Counted from the first letter of the stretch, positions 1 to 14,814 are shown. The stretch is 60,000 nt of DNA from Tubiluchus corallicola (GCA_030141605.1 JAQGDQ010000005.1:932180-992179), one strand, 5' to 3'. Made by a program: numbers and translations. Notes: generated by a model not told the origin, from the letters alone.

Positions 1-620
1 AGCAAATAACTTTAATTTAAACTCACAGCCTACAAAATATATTCTTACTATTGTTGTTTTTTCTGTGTTACCATTGTGCTTTTGTTGGTTTTGTGTTTTT
101 TGGGGGGTATTATCATCCCTACTACATTTGAGCTGTTCCATTCTATGTGCCGGATCGACATTTTTTCTTTATGTTGTATGCCTAATAAACATTATTATAC
201 AATAGTGCCATAGTGCTATGGTTCTACTAATGTACTTATCAATGTACAACAAACAAAATTCAGGCTGCAGCAAGTCAAGTAAATGGTACACACCGGTAAC
301 ACGAACTTTCAAAAAAGAACAAACGTTCATATTTTATTCAACTAGGTTATTACGTAATGCACAGTTTTTGCCGGGCCCCATAGAATGCATTCACTTGTGT
401 ATGTTTATTATGATTACAATGTATTTATATAAGTTTTTAATGTGCAATTTAACTTTCCTAGCCCTTTGTAAATGAAATTACAATTAAGTTTAGCCCATCA
501 TTCCTGGAGCTGCAAAAAAGTTGTTGGGCATACAGCATGTGGAGTTGTTAACATAACGTGTTGAAAAGTAATTTTGTCTGCTAACCATATAAAAACAGGG
601 AGTCACTGAACAACCAGTTG

Positions 621-680
621 GACACCGAGCTGTTTTACCTACGTACACTGGACACCGAGCTGTTTTACCTACGTACACTG
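621..680 (+). repeat. Exact 30-bp tandem duplication
   Basis: Two identical 30-bp units, each beginning GACACCGAGCTGTTTTACCT, at 621-650 and 651-680. Confidence 0.98.
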
Positions 681-3544
681 GAAATAAGATGTTTTGCTGC
701 AAAAAAATTTTGCGCAAAGGGCAAGCAGAAATTTTGCCCAAACAAATCTGACTGACATTTTTAAATCTCAGTGACTTTGCTGAACAAGTAATGTAAATTT
801 GGATATGAACGTTTACATGCAATTACATGTGCAATAAGCATGCACTTACACCAGCACAAATGTTCATCAATTTTTAGTTTGCTGAAGTCACATACGTCTA
901 CTCATACATACACACATACATACATCATACATACGTCTGCTTATTACAGAGTACTTCCAGGGTGCAAGTTTAGCACTTTTTTCTGCTAGAAATCTGCCTG
1001 TTCCCATTTTTGCAGAAAATTTGTGCCTTATGCAATGCCACAGTTTTTTACCTGAATTTGCAATTGTAGGTCAGTCTGTGGATATAAACAGCTAAAATAT
1101 CAAACCAGTTGTAAATTCTTTGTCATTAGGAGTTTCAAGCTTTAGGTACATTAAAAATATCATTGTGTCAGGCTTCAGCCCATTTCTTAGGTCTGAATGA
1201 AAAAGTTTATAATACAAACTGAATCCTCTATCCACTTCAGCATTTCAATAATATAATGACTTGCGCTTGCAAGCTAAAAATCGAGTCACTTAAAGTCAAG
1301 ATGTGCATCTGCATCACATTCAATAAGGTGCAATGTCTAATAATAAGCCTACTGTCAGTTGCTCAAACAGGTTCTAGGCCTGACAAGCATAACAGTAGTT
1401 GACTGATTCATATCTATCTCTGCAACCAGCATTTTTTATTTAGAATGTCGAGTTTGGTCATAAGATTTATAATCCCTATACTTGGAAGTTCAAGGATCAC
1501 TATCGGTAAAGTTCTTTTTACTAAGTCTAGCCCTACTCAGAGCTATTTGGCATTGTCTGCACCATATGTCATGATTGCCAAAACAATGCTAGTCGGCTAT
1601 GCTGCCAGCAAACATAGGTTCTACTGTAGATGCTGTACCACTTGCTGTGCGGCTGACAAGTAATTGTATCTAACAGCATCAGGAGAAATGAATACAACAG
1701 AGGTTTTAACAAACAAAAAATCAACCTCGTTGTTGAATTTTGCATAAAAATATTGAAATACTGATATATTTTAGTCAAATTTGTATTTCCTCTGTTTTTG
1801 CCTTCTGTTTCTTCAGTGCGTAAGTAGAGCAGTTCAAACCTAGCATGCACCAGCGAGAATGTTTATTCATAACGCAAAGTCCTCGTAGTAATATGCGAGT
1901 GAGAATTTTTGGTGGTTTGGCTTTTAATTGATTGTCTGACAGCCAAATTAATTTAAATTCCCTGCAAACTATACAGTTTTGAGAAAGTGGGGCGTCACTT
2001 ACTGTGTACATCGACTGGGCAAAAAATACAAGATTTCATTAATACAAAGCCATAATAAAAATAGCAGGCTTAGTTTATCATGGCCACGAAGACTAGTGTA
2101 CCGATGACTTTTGCCGGCTCCATAGCAAATTCACCAGAATTTCTATTGTGGGTCCCTAGCATGTTCTAGGACTGCACCAAAACCAAGTTTTACTGAACCG
2201 AAACGGTACCAAACTTTTCAAACCATTTTCGTGGAACCAAATTTCTACTATTTTATTACCAAAATCGAATATCTGCGGAAATTTACCAATATTGTTAGTT
2301 TTTTATCAAACTAATAGAAAAAAGTCAACGCACGAAAGGTTGTTTTAGCTGTTTCATAAATTGAATAGGCCTATAATACTCTACAATCACAAGCAGGTGA
2401 CTATAAGCTAGCATTAGGAGTATCAGAATCTAGTACTACTAGAACTAGTAATATAATAACTGGAAATAAAGCAATAAATTGTCTGACTAACAAACCATTG
2501 TTTATTTTATTAAATTTGAATTGCAAAATTTAAGAAATTAATAATTTTAAAGTGCTAAATTGAACTAATTATGTATGCCACTGACCTCCAAGTTTGACAA
2601 GCTCTTGACACGTTGACAAGTCTGATATTGATAACATAAACAGTAAGTAATCAACACTCATATTAACAGATAACAATATAGTAATTACTTTAATATTATA
2701 GCTTAATCAGTAATTATATAGTAATCACTTTACATATTGTATCAGGGTGTCTCAAATATTTTACACTTAACTTCAATCTGCTGTGCTAAAAACCTAATGA
2801 ATAAAAAATCTCACATGCTCGTGTTTCATGTACATTGTTTACCTGTGTTTGACACTTACACTAAATTCACTGACAATGTTGACAACTCGACAATAATTAT
2901 AATCTATGCAAAATTCACAATTTCTTTCACTAAGTCAACAAGAAAGCCACGTGTATATAACCGACAAGTGAATGACTTCACGGTATCCAGGTGCATCACT
3001 CCAGATGGTAAAATTTTATGAAGTTAGTTCAAGCTGAAGGTCTACCAAGTGAAAACAGCTTTGTTGAAAAATTGTCTTATTTTGAAAAAGATGTCAGAAC
3101 TGATAGTGATTAATTCTAATAATAAATCAGTTTAATTAAAATTCAATCTTTGCTGTTTCAATAATTATAATTAATCGTACTTGAATTATGTATTTCAGAC
3201 CGTAAAAAGTCACAGTGAGAATCTTCAAAGATTCTGGCAAAATATAACGAAATTATGGCCCTGTTAGATAATGTAAAAAATGGTGTAACAGTTACAAAAT
3301 TTTTCTTTCAACTTCTTCTACATAACTTAACATAGTTATATTGAACATGCTAAGGATGCATCGAAATTCGGTAACAGCTGGATTTCAGTTACCAAACCGA
3401 ATCTTCGGTTCGTTTTGTTTTGTTAGTATAAAAAAATTAGGTTTCGGTTCAGTTTATTTAAATCAATTCGGTCGTGACGACTGTAAAAACTGTTTCTATT
3501 GTATAAGCATTACGAATGCGCTTTGGCCAGTGCAAGAGCAAAAT

Positions 3545-3615
3545 GTACACACATGTATACATACACACAGACGTACATACAGTGTACCTACAAATATACT
3601 CACATGTATGCATAC
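3545..3615 (+). repeat. CACA/CATA simple repeat
   Basis: Imperfect ACACATG/TACATACACAC tract with interruptions. Confidence 0.8.
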
Positions 3616-3984
3616 TCCAATATTCACACGAATACGCATGCATGAGCTTTTGAATCAGAGTGTTCGCAGTACGCACTTCACTAACTAAGCAAACGTATCA
3701 ACTATTGTATCTTGTCAATGACATTAAAAATACCTTTTGGGGAGAGCCAGTGAAGTGCACACAGAAAAGGCACGTCAGTGACATTTTACTAGATGGCATG
3801 ACCATTGTAAACAATTAAGTATTTACTTTTCTAGTTATGGAAGTCTTTTAAACAAGACAAGCATTATGCTAATAAATATACCTTTGTTAAAAAAGTTTTT
3901 TGGGACATACATTAAAATTGCCTTTTCTTCTCCGTGAAGAATCACTTACAAATCATATATTTGTCATTGTTAATTTTCACCGTT

Positions 3985-4260
3985 GGTGATGATGATAAAA
4001 TAAATAAGCATGACTAAAATGATGGCGACAATGATAATGAGAGTGACGATGATGAAGATCAAACTGACTGTGACAATGACAGTGATGATGCCTAGTATGG
4101 AACAGGAGTAAGAATCACAAAACCAAACAAGTAAGACTCAAAACAAGAACAAGGCACAGAATGAGAAGGAAAACATGAACAAGAAAAGCCGAACAAAGAC
4201 AAACAAGTGAATGAATACAAACAAAAACAGCAGCAAGAACAAGAAAAAATAACAAAAAAG
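3985..4260 (+). repeat. Low-complexity purine-rich tract
   Basis: A GATGATG/GACAATGA-rich stretch followed by AACAAGAACAAG-type repeats; almost purely A, G and occasional C/T on the plus strand. Confidence 0.7.
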
Positions 4261-4700
4261 ATTGTGATAGTAAAGCTGACGATGTACCAAACAAAACGAA
4301 TGTCGCAGTTCTAGACCCGTGAGTGCTGTTATAGGAGCATCTGGAGTTAATTATAGCGGAACTCTTCACGTGACCATATTCTCGGGCGAAGATAAAATAG
4401 AAAAGCAATTTAATTCACACTGAAATACGGGCCTTATATACTGTTGTATGCTCCCTTTTACCCATGGCCGCACACACGCGCGCACACACTTCAAAACGGA
4501 CCGCATTATTAACTCAATCCTCGACAGAGCAAAACACAGTATTACATATCATTTTTTTTCTTTACTACCGTGCAATAATATGTATAGTCATACTTGCCTG
4601 ATTTTACATTTCGTGACAGCACGCGATACAAAACTACGTGCAGAAAGCGCCATCTTACTTCTCTAAACGCTCTTGCAAAATACACAAAAGTTGACCAAGT

Positions 4701-7700
4701 AAATAGGCTTAATTTAATTCAAGTTTAGCTTATTGGTGAAATGAAACCAAGAGAAGGTACGCCATGCCTCCGACCATGCGAGTCGCACGAAATTTTGAAA
4801 CTCTCTCCAATCTCTATACTCGACGACTGCCACAAATGGCCATTTACCTTGCAATTTATCTTACAAAGTTATATGGACCTAAAGTTGCAGTAGCTCCTCA
4901 AAGATGCTTTAAGGCAATTGATTATATGCCTTAAGGCAATTGATTTATACATAATTACATTACATGCATTACACATTTCGCGAGATAAACAGCAAAGAAC
5001 ATACAATTATAGTTGTTAAAATATTGATATTGATAGTCATACATTTGGTCATTAACTGATCTGACTGATTATAATAAATCCTAATTATACCCACCCTAAA
5101 TCAATCATAATATCCAAACAATCAATTGTTTATAACAAACAACTAAAGAACCCATTGCACGGCTGTCTCTTCTAAAGCACATCAATCTAGTGCTCAGTGA
5201 CAACAGTACTGTGATATTATTTATAACTCAATATTTAAATTTAGCACTTTACTCAGCAGTTAAGGTATGGAACTGCAGAAGTCCTTTATTAACAACTAAG
5301 CAAAATGAGCATGTGCCTTGCTTAGGGCCTCAGGGGAAGAGGAGCCCACAACTTTTTTCCAGAATATTACCCAAAAACAAAATATGCCGGAATAGGTGTG
5401 ATGTTTCTGTGTTTGTTTACTTGATCTGCTCACTGACCATTGAAAACACTGACTGATTATATAATGTGTCATAATATACTTTCAAGTGAAGTAATTCTTA
5501 TAAAAATGCGATGATACAGAAAGCAGGATAATGTTGGTTTTGAATGTATGCATTTTATCACATGGTGGCCATGATGCAATGTGAGTAACTTTAATTATGT
5601 GATGCTAGTTATTTATCCATGTATTTTTGTATGTGGTTCTGGTGCTGGGAATTTAATTGTACATATGATTTTTTAAAAATAATCTTTTCAAGAAAACTTT
5701 TTGTAATATAAATAAATTCATACTTCATAGTTATAAGGACGCAACAATACATATTATATTGTATCTTAACTTTGATTCGTATAAGCTTAAATACTATGTA
5801 TCTTCAAGGCGAGAAAGCAATGGAATAAAAGGCAATTTGTTTCATACAAGTGACATTAATTAATATTCTTCATTGGGACATATATGAACCAGCATCGATT
5901 TCTGTAAAAAACGTAATAGTTTGTATTTGCATTTTTTTACTCACTATCACTTTCCTTTTAAGAAATGAAAATGAATATTTTGCACTAAGTCTGTTCGCCG
6001 TTCGGATAAGTTTTGTTCGCTAGCTATTATTACACTGACCTTTTGTAATAAGTTGCTCTATGTTTATTGGTATATTATTCACATGTACATATGCTGAATG
6101 GCTATACCTTTTTAAGATTTAAATTCATCTCTGTATTTTTAATCTAATATCACATTTTATGCAGTCAAAGTTGATGTCCTAAAATTTACCGAGAACAAAT
6201 CGTATCGCAAATTTTTTTCATTTCCGCAGATAAAATTTCATTTGCAGTTTAATATTGTTTTTATTTTTAAATTACATATACGTGGGTACACGTACTATAA
6301 CCTTTTCAGTACTTAGGTCCTCTTGAGGTCTCAATCTGGTCATGAACTGCGCGGCGGAAGCAACCACCAGCTACTTCTGATACTGAAGGTAGCGCGTAAA
6401 TTTTGAACAAGCTCCCCTCTCCTGAACCACCTAGCGAGCTACAAAATAAAGGTCAAGCGCAAATTACACCGCCATAGCAGCAGCAGTAGTAAAACTTTAT
6501 TTCTTGTCGACATTATTCAAACTAACATTAGCCAAAGGCTGGTATCCGACAAATAAAAAATTCTACAGTGCACACATATCACAAGCCATTTAAATGTATG
6601 AAACGGCGTTTCACTTTTTTTGACTAATTGGAATAAACTTGCTGACAGCCGCTGCCTTGCTTGTAATTGGCTACATGCCAAAATTAGCGCTCGCTTACGA
6701 AACGAGGTCATAAAATTAGTTCGGCAGCCTCTGACCACGCCACGCAAAGTCGCAAACCTCCGCTAAAGTCTCTTTTTAATTAATTCTACACGATAGGTTT
6801 AATTTGTAATTTGAACTTACACTTAACAAGCGTTCGAAGCCATCAGTGGTGGAGGTGAAAACTTTCTATGTCTCGAAATGAATAAATTAACGACAAATGA
6901 GATTTTTGGAACTATTTTTGTCGATCCTTTGACAGCAATGCATCTAGTTTTCCGTTCTTGTTTCGTTGAAGCGGCCATATTCATGCCATTTTCTTGATGG
7001 AGTTACTACAATAAATTATTCTTACACACGTCTTATTTTTGAAAGAAATTTAAAAGTTTATAAACATGTTTAGTACATAGTTAAATGTAATTGCAATTGT
7101 TGTATAGTAATAAGTTTTAATGTTGACAGTGTGTGTTACTAGTTGATGTGCCCGTCTGAGTCGTTATGACCTTGCTGCGTGTAAGTATAAACTTGATATA
7201 ACTTTGGCAAAACTAAATTTAAATTTTTGCACTTAAGTTTTGAACATCCATTGGTTATTTAATATTGTTGTACAGTGCTAATGAGCTCGATATAGCCTCG
7301 ATAGCTCGATTTGCAGCTATTAGCAGCTAGGTCCTTATTTCTTTGGATAAGGTATAAGTTGGATGCGATGACGCATAATACAGAGAACTAAGTGGAGTAT
7401 AAAGGAAGATAATCAGTCAAGTGAAATAAGAACAGTATTGAAGCCTGTTGTCAACATGAGACCGATGTTGATGCCTGCATCTCATTTGTCTGCGTCATTG
7501 AAATAAGCAGTAAATGCATTATGGCTGCAGCATCATATAAATAAGTAATAAACCTCATAGGTGAGGGCAATGAGGGATCGTCTCACTTTTCAAAGTCACG
7601 GGGACCTAGAGTTGAACTTGGTTATAGCCCCTTCTCAAACATGACAAAAACTATTTGACAGGTGATGCTTGAATGATTGCTGTTGGTAACTTGTTCATTG

Positions 7701-10700
7701 ATGACACGGGAGGCAAAAAGATAAGATCGAATATTGGTTCATGACAAAGGAACAAATAGTTTCGAGGGGTGTCCATAGAGGGATCTAGGCGGATGTGAAA
7801 AAGCATCTTCCTAGAGGAACGCACCTTTTGCTTTCGTGCAGATATTATAAGTTGCACAATCAATAATATGAACTGTTATAAAATGTGAACAAAACTAAGT
7901 AAAGATACTTTACTCGGCTTTCGTAAAGGTTGTTCATTAATGTTCAGTATGACTCTAGGCAGTGACACTGATTAATGAGCAGTCATGATGTTAGAAATTG
8001 ACTTTATGAGTAAACGAATTGATACCACTCACTTGACAAAGCTGAAAGAAAATAATTTCTACAAAAACTCCTAACAGAAGGTATCAGTACAAAATGTAGT
8101 ATAATGTGTCTGCACAAAACCTAATATTTAGTTTTCGATTCCAAAAAAGGACTCTAAATGCAGCAAATGTAACAGTTTTAAAGTAAGTGACTAACAAGGT
8201 ACCAAAAGAGCAACAAAATCTGGTGGCTTAAAATAATTATTACTGCATATCACACCAGATAAAATTAGTTTTAGTTGCTAAAACAAACACCTTTGAAATG
8301 CAGGGAAGGCGCATCGGTTTCCTCGGAGCCAACGGCACTTCCTGAGACTACTAGCTGTTTGAAACACTTTTCAACCAATTTCTAGCTGTGCCTCTGAACC
8401 TAGTCAGTAGCCACCATGACCTGAGATGTTAGAGAAGCAATAGGGCATGTGTTCTACTGGGGATAAAAGGTTACTGGACACCTGTGGGGTGTATTTAATA
8501 CTGTAGCCTAGGATGCAAAATTTGTTGGGCAGTACCAGATTTTTAGGAGCCAGTGTTAAAATCCTTGTAGTTCTCATAGGAAATTTGTCTCCTTGCATAT
8601 TTCATATAAAGTGCATATGCAGCATGATTAGATTTGAGCAGCATATATTTAGAATAAAAAGATGTGAATAGGAGCAGAACCCAAGAAAAGCTCTACTACA
8701 TTGCAGGAATAAGTAACGTATTGTTCATTATCATTTTATAAACCAAACTGATACATGTACTATCTATCAAGGACTCTATATCATTGTGAAAGTCACTCCT
8801 GGTTGCCGTAGCAACTGTAAACCGAAGGCATACTAATATCACAAAAATAATGGTAGTCTATACTTTTTTTGCATAGGCCTAATCAGTGGGCCAGATGTGG
8901 TTATTTTGTTGCTGGCAGTTAAGGGATGTCTTCTGTAAAACCTAACATTTTTTCCAGTTTTGAGTCGCTCTATTTTTTGTGAATTTTTGAACAGTTTTAG
9001 ACTTGGTTTGACATAAATGCCACGCAGGTATTAACGACTCCCTGTTGGAGCACAATACAAGAACAACACACTACAATGAGCAAATTGTAGGAGTTACAGC
9101 CCATCCTAAAATGTTGGGTTTAGTTCTAAGATATGAGGTCATTTGGAGAGAATGGCAAATTTTTATATTTGATGACATTGTATTATGGAGGAGCAGTACT
9201 ATATAACCAAGCTTTGTGAATTTATCCCAGATATCAAAGTAACTGATATTAAAACATGTTTTTTGAAACCTAGGTTGTGTCCCTTTTCACATCATGCACG
9301 ATAAACCTGTCCCTATTCACCCCAAAATGTTGGATGAATGGGGACGCTGATTTTTAAATAAAACAACAATGTACGAAATTTTTATCATGAGAACAATACC
9401 TTCACTAACAAAAAAGTTACAGCCATTTGAATCACTATTCTGACCATAATTATTATTTGTCAGAAGTTTATAAGTGAGCTTCAGTCAAGCAGCATAAATT
9501 TATAAAGGTTATGAAAAGGACAGTGCTTGCATTTGAGGGCCATGCACTCGCACCCAATCGCTCTCGCTGCTTTGAATTTAGAAATTCCTTTGCCAAAAAT
9601 CACACACGCTAAATATTTAGTCCTTAGTGGTTTTCAGAGTTGATCGTCGGATGAGCAAAAATTCGGAAAGTAAACAATGAAATACCCTAACTAATAAATG
9701 ACTTAGTAAACCAACAAGATAACTTGAAAAACGAAATGTAATTTTGTTTTCAAATTATCGTCTTTTCTTTGTGGCATTTTTCCTAGCTCTCTAATGGCTG
9801 GATGCTCCATTATCGGTTACAGAATGTGACACACTCTTATTGTATGTTATGCAGCATATCTAACCAGTCGCTTTAGTACTTGCATGTTAATCCCACCATA
9901 ATCCCACAGATGTTTCAATTGAGCTTGGTCACTATCAGCACTCCACGATTTCACGGCCAGACAAAAATAATAATTATGTGTATCTAACAAAATTAAGCAG
10001 TCTACTTTAATAATTTCTCATTGTCAGAATTACGGGAACTACAAATTAATGTAACAATATATCATTTGTGTACATAGCCTTTGTTCAATTGCCAAGCTAC
10101 ACATTTACCTGGAAGTAGATAGCTCAAAAAATTTTTATAGACATTTTTGTGACAGTAGTGCTATATTTGCATGCTGCTTGTTACAAGGAGCCGCAGTGTG
10201 AAGGTTGCTGGTATCGCTTACACTCTAAGCATGGTGTCGTAAAACTAAGCGATAATTTGTGAATTTCTGAAAATTTTAATAGAAATCCTTTAAATTCTGT
10301 AAAAATAAGAATATTCGGGTAATTAATAAAAACATACTTCTTTCTTACCTGCTCTAAGTTTTTCACATTCGGTGAGCAATTGGTAGTTTTACGCGTAGAA
10401 AAATAGAATTAAGCGCAGTGCAAAATCTGCCAAGCATTTTTGCCGGATCCGGTATATCCCTATCCAGCAGTTATAACATGCCACAAGCAGTTACTTGGTC
10501 ACTTTTGTATAAGCACGGCATAACAAACAAGTACAGTTTCTATGATTAATGCATAAAAAAATGTCCTGCACCACAAGCAGTTGTGTTTCCCAAATGCATG
10601 TAAATTAACATTAATCACGTAGGTATTAAGTGGTAATGCTGCTAATACACTATAGGCAGTTGTAAACTACTACTCGTACAGGTAGTCATAAGTTACTACT

Positions 10701-13700
10701 GCATGAGATACTTCACATGCCTTACTTAAAACTACAGTTTCATTTGTTTGCTTGTTATGATTTTAGTTTATATCTTTTCAGTTTGACACTCGTTTGTTTG
10801 TATGTTTTTCCTCAGCTTAAAGGACAAGAAAAGGTGTACCTGAAGTAAGTTTCAGAAAAATCGCCTTAAAAATATATTACGCTATAGCAATTTTATGCGA
10901 ATAGCACACTCGCGTTAAAAGGATTTTTCGTTTGTTTTCATTTTATATCTCCTTCAATACTGTTCTGACAGCACCATTACGTGACGTCACCTATGCACAA
11001 CATAAATCAGGGGAAGAAAAGGCAATGTTAAACTCTGTCCCAAAAAACTTTTCATGCAAAATTATATTGTTTTGCATTTTGCTTACCTGCTTGAAAGACC
11101 TACATAACTAGAAGAGAAAATCTTTAACTATTTAAAATGCTTTCACCAATTGGTAAAATGTCACTGACTCACCCTCCAGGGTGCACCACGCACTAACCAA
11201 AACGTATTTTTAATCTTATTAACAAGATACAGTAATTTTAAATTAATTTAGTTAGTGATGTATGTGCTAAGAATGCTCTGATTATTTTTCCAAATTTTAC
11301 ACAATATTATCTAAACTTGTTCCAAATGACTTGTCATCAAAATGGCTGCATCTAATGGTCATCAAGGAAGTTTAAATTTACATGCTTTATACAGCGTTAT
11401 TGCTAATGCAAGCCCAATATGCAAAAAGGCAGTATGTAAGTGGTATAATATTTCAAGACAAATTTTTTAAGCTTTATGTAAGTTGAGGGTTTTCTTGTGC
11501 TTTAACCGGATCCAATGTTAAACTGTAGGTCAAAAAAATTTACTCTTTAAAAATATTGAAATGTTTTTAAAATATTGAAAGGAAACATCCTGTTTTTTTT
11601 CAAAAATAACTTCGTGTTCGCGCCACTAGTTCTTCGCTGTTACATCGCATTTCACCATTCGCTAGTTAGACGGGGGCGCTAGTGCCTGCATTTCTAAAAC
11701 GCATTGCACATAAAATGGGTGGTGTACCTCTCAATTCAGAAGAGTTAGTCTGCGATGAACTCCACACGTTCGACATGCACGGCGGTAAATTTGAAATTTG
11801 AACTTTTATCTTGAAACTTGCCTGGTTTTAGTACAGCACATTGAATAACTTACAGTATCACTGTACTTCAATTTTCGCTTTCGCAAACATGAGCAACACG
11901 CTCGTGAAATGTTTTTGCTGTTAAAAATTGTTAGTTGGTGATATCATCAATAGTTGGGCTCGCTTGCCGATAATTTAGTTTTGAACCTATTATTTAATTA
12001 TCAGAAACGCTTTTGCAATATTAATTGTGTTAAAATGTATATTTTTTATCAGATTTGAAAATGATCTCCCTTTAATTTGTCACTAGAAGTTCTTTATTTA
12101 ACTTTAAGTTAATTTAACTAGAAAAGTTGCTGATATGCTAACCTACATAGTTTATTTTGTCACCCTTTCTCTATACTCTTTTCCGTCTATGTACTTAATA
12201 TTTATTGTGTATAATTACTGGAGATAAATAAACTACATCTTGATCTGAGTATATGCTGGAATTCTATTAAATGTTTGCTGCACTTAAAATTAATCTTTTC
12301 TAAAAAAAGGCTAGCTAGACAGTTTTTTAAAAAAAGAAAAAAGTTAAAGCAAGAATTTATAAGTGAGTTACTGTGTGCAAATCAGTAATTACCTGATAAC
12401 TACTAGTTACAAGAACCTGCCTGCTTTGCTGTGTCCGAAACAAAAGGAACTGCAGGAAAAAGCATAAATTACTAGCACCTAGGTATACTTTTTTTTGCGT
12501 TTCCTGTTAACTAAATTAACAAATCACAAAAAGATCAGTTGTTTTAATTCGTCTTTAAATCGTTCGTGAAATGTATCAGACCTGTAAATGTTATTATAGA
12601 TAGACATGGCTATGATGATCAAAATCTACACAGTAGTTAATTTTTATGGCACAACCAATTGCTGTAACCTATTGGATTGCTCTGATGCAAATATTACACA
12701 TGACGTCTCTCGTGTTTTACGAATTAGAAATTTGTCTTGCTATTGCAATAGAAAGTGGTTTTTAATAAACTAATTAGTTTAAATCACATGACTCAAATGA
12801 AAAACTGAAACTCGTTAAATATCTAACAAGTATTATAAATAACAGATTCAGGAAGAACACCCTTGAACACTTACTCTTACCCTTAGGAAGCATTTAAGCC
12901 AAAATACATCAAATGTAGGAGAATGCATTGATAGGGGCTCTGCCAGCCCTCTGATGACACGCTCTAGTCGAATTTGCGGAGTCTTACTCATTTTGTTCTG
13001 TACACTTGGTAGTTCTGAGCATTGAAAATTAAACGAAGCTAACTATCAACACAATGTCCTGTACATGGAATGTAGCTATATAAACTGTCATGACTGTAAA
13101 ATTTAAATACAACTCTTGGTCTTTACGTTAATCATATATGCATTTTGTTATTTGTTTTTCATTTATGGAACCTCTTATAAGATATATAACTTCATGTGTA
13201 TCCTGTATGCTTGATAGTTGGGTATTTTAAATTATGCATGAATTTTTATTAGGCTCTTTATGGTCACAAAATTGCAATTTGTTGCTGGCTCGAAGGGGGC
13301 TTTGCCCCTGAACCCCATAACTCATATTTCCCTTTATTTCTTTGAACAAATTAACTTTTCTAGCTATACATAGCTATTCATTTTGACTAAATTCATCGTA
13401 GTTGGTGCCATACTTAGTGCGCATATACACACCTCGTCTTGCGTGTTGGGACTCACCGCTTTAATATAGGAGTCCGACTTTCATCCAATTCATCTTACAA
13501 CCAATCCTCTAAAACGTACTGTGGTCGTAAGTCGATGTACTGTATCTAAATATCTATCTACCTCTATCTTTTGGGAAGGAATGGCATGTAACTATCAGCC
13601 GAGGGCATCATAATGTCCTAATTTGCCTATTGCTGAGATTTTTGCAGGACACCAAAAATTTTTGGTAGACGACTATTGAATTTTGTTTTCTTTGCAATCA

Positions 13701-14800
13701 TATGATACAGATTAGAGGGTTTCTTAACCTACTGGACGCCATAATGGCCGCCAGCCTTCTTGTGTTTCTTCAAGATGGCCGGCGCGTATAGTAGCATCGA
13801 TTATTGTACATAGAATGATGCATGTAAGCGAATTCTAATTTTTAGTCTCTATGGCACTACAATAATTTTACTATACATCTAATGACGTTAAGCATGGGGT
13901 TGCTATTAGTGAAAATACAGATAAGCATTAGTTTATCGGCGGGTCACTGCTGCTTATATTTATGAGACTGTGCTGTTTTGCTGAAGTTTTTGCAATGGTT
14001 GTTGTGAGCATGTGGCTAGGCAAAATTGTCGAAGATTTTTGAATTCTGACACCTGGCTTCAGACGCTTTTGCATGGCCGTAGCAGTGCAATAAACAGATC
14101 TGGGTAACTGTGCTTAGTGCTGAGCTTGGGCATCACTCTGCCTCCTTAAATAACAGAACTTAATTCATTAAGCCTCCCATTACATTTAAATTTAAGTTGG
14201 GTTGTTATAAAAAATCTAGACAAACTAGTAGAAACAGTTCATTTACATCAGTAAAATGAGTTTCATTGATGCACTTCTTATGTAATAGTTGGTGGGAAAA
14301 GAAGGATCATGTTTACTGCTCGATTCTAAATGCATAATATTAGTACATTTATTTATTTGCCTGGGTGGGCACCTGAGACTTGCATGTTACAGGCTGAAAT
14401 GGTGACACTTGACACTTCATACTAAAAGCCTAAACCCAATTATCTTGTCATTATCAATAACATAAAAAAGAAAATGGTACTCAGAAATAATTAGTTAATG
14501 TTAATCAAAAGTTGATCTTTTGAATTAGTAAGTTTTCAGTTAGTGCACACACTTTATAATTGTTATTGTAGTTTGTGTGTGGTACACTAAAAAATACAAG
14601 ACCTAATCCATTAGAAATTAGAAACAAGCTAACTGCAACTGTTATTTTATTTTATATGAATATCTTATGATAGTCAAAGCATTTACGGAAACACAGCCCT
14701 CTATCTGTAATAATTTACTGTACGTGACAAGAAAAATTTGCACACAGGGACCAATGTACCCATTATGTAAAGGGTTAAGCCATATATCATTCATTCATTT
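4701..14800 (+). other. Intergenic, no supported gene
   Basis: No exon with recognisable similarity on either strand. CpG-richer islands occur near 6330-6740, 6950-6990 (with GCGGCCAT), 11620-11790 and 13735-13800 (ATGGCCGCC, GATGGCCGGCGCG). These could be unmethylated promoter regions of genes I cannot resolve. An RFX-type X-box lies at 8802-8815. Confidence 0.5.
8802..8815 (+). promoter_or_regulatory. RFX X-box-like palindrome
   Basis: GTTGCCGTAGCAAC differs at two central positions from the ideal X-box GTTGCCATGGCAAC and keeps perfect GTTGC/GCAAC arms. X-boxes often mark promoters of ciliary genes, but no gene is visible beside it. Confidence 0.4.
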
Positions 14801-14814
14801 ATGTTTAAACAAGA

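Larger units (their letters stand above)
1..4700 (+). other. Intergenic, no supported gene
   Basis: Holds a 30-bp tandem duplication (621-680), CATA/CACA simple repeats (about 900-940 and 3545-3615), CGGTTC-rich stretches (about 3355-3480), a GATGAC/GACAATGA-rich tract (about 3985-4090) and a purine-rich AACAAG tract (about 4115-4260). Open frames overlap these repeats or show no recognisable similarity. Confidence 0.6.

Noticed and set aside
3341-3688. Open frames of 115 and 72 codons on opposite strands
   Set aside because: They cross a CACA/CATA simple repeat and a CGGTTC-rich stretch; the peptide is low-complexity with no recognisable domain.
4115-4408. 97-codon minus-strand frame rich in Leu, Phe and Val, resembling membrane segments
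   Set aside because: It is the complement of a purine-rich AACAAG tract; the hydrophobicity follows from the base composition.
6330-6990. Possible promoter and first exon (CpG-richer, GCGGCCAT motif, minus-strand ATG near 6985)
   Set aside because: The 56-codon frame MNMAASTKQ... has no recognisable similarity and no convincing donor; noted only as CpG-richer sequence.
7651-7863. Possible LINE C-terminal fragment on the minus strand (FFT..IPLW-like in one frame)
   Set aside because: Similarity is limited to a few residues with an internal stop; not enough to support a mobile element call.
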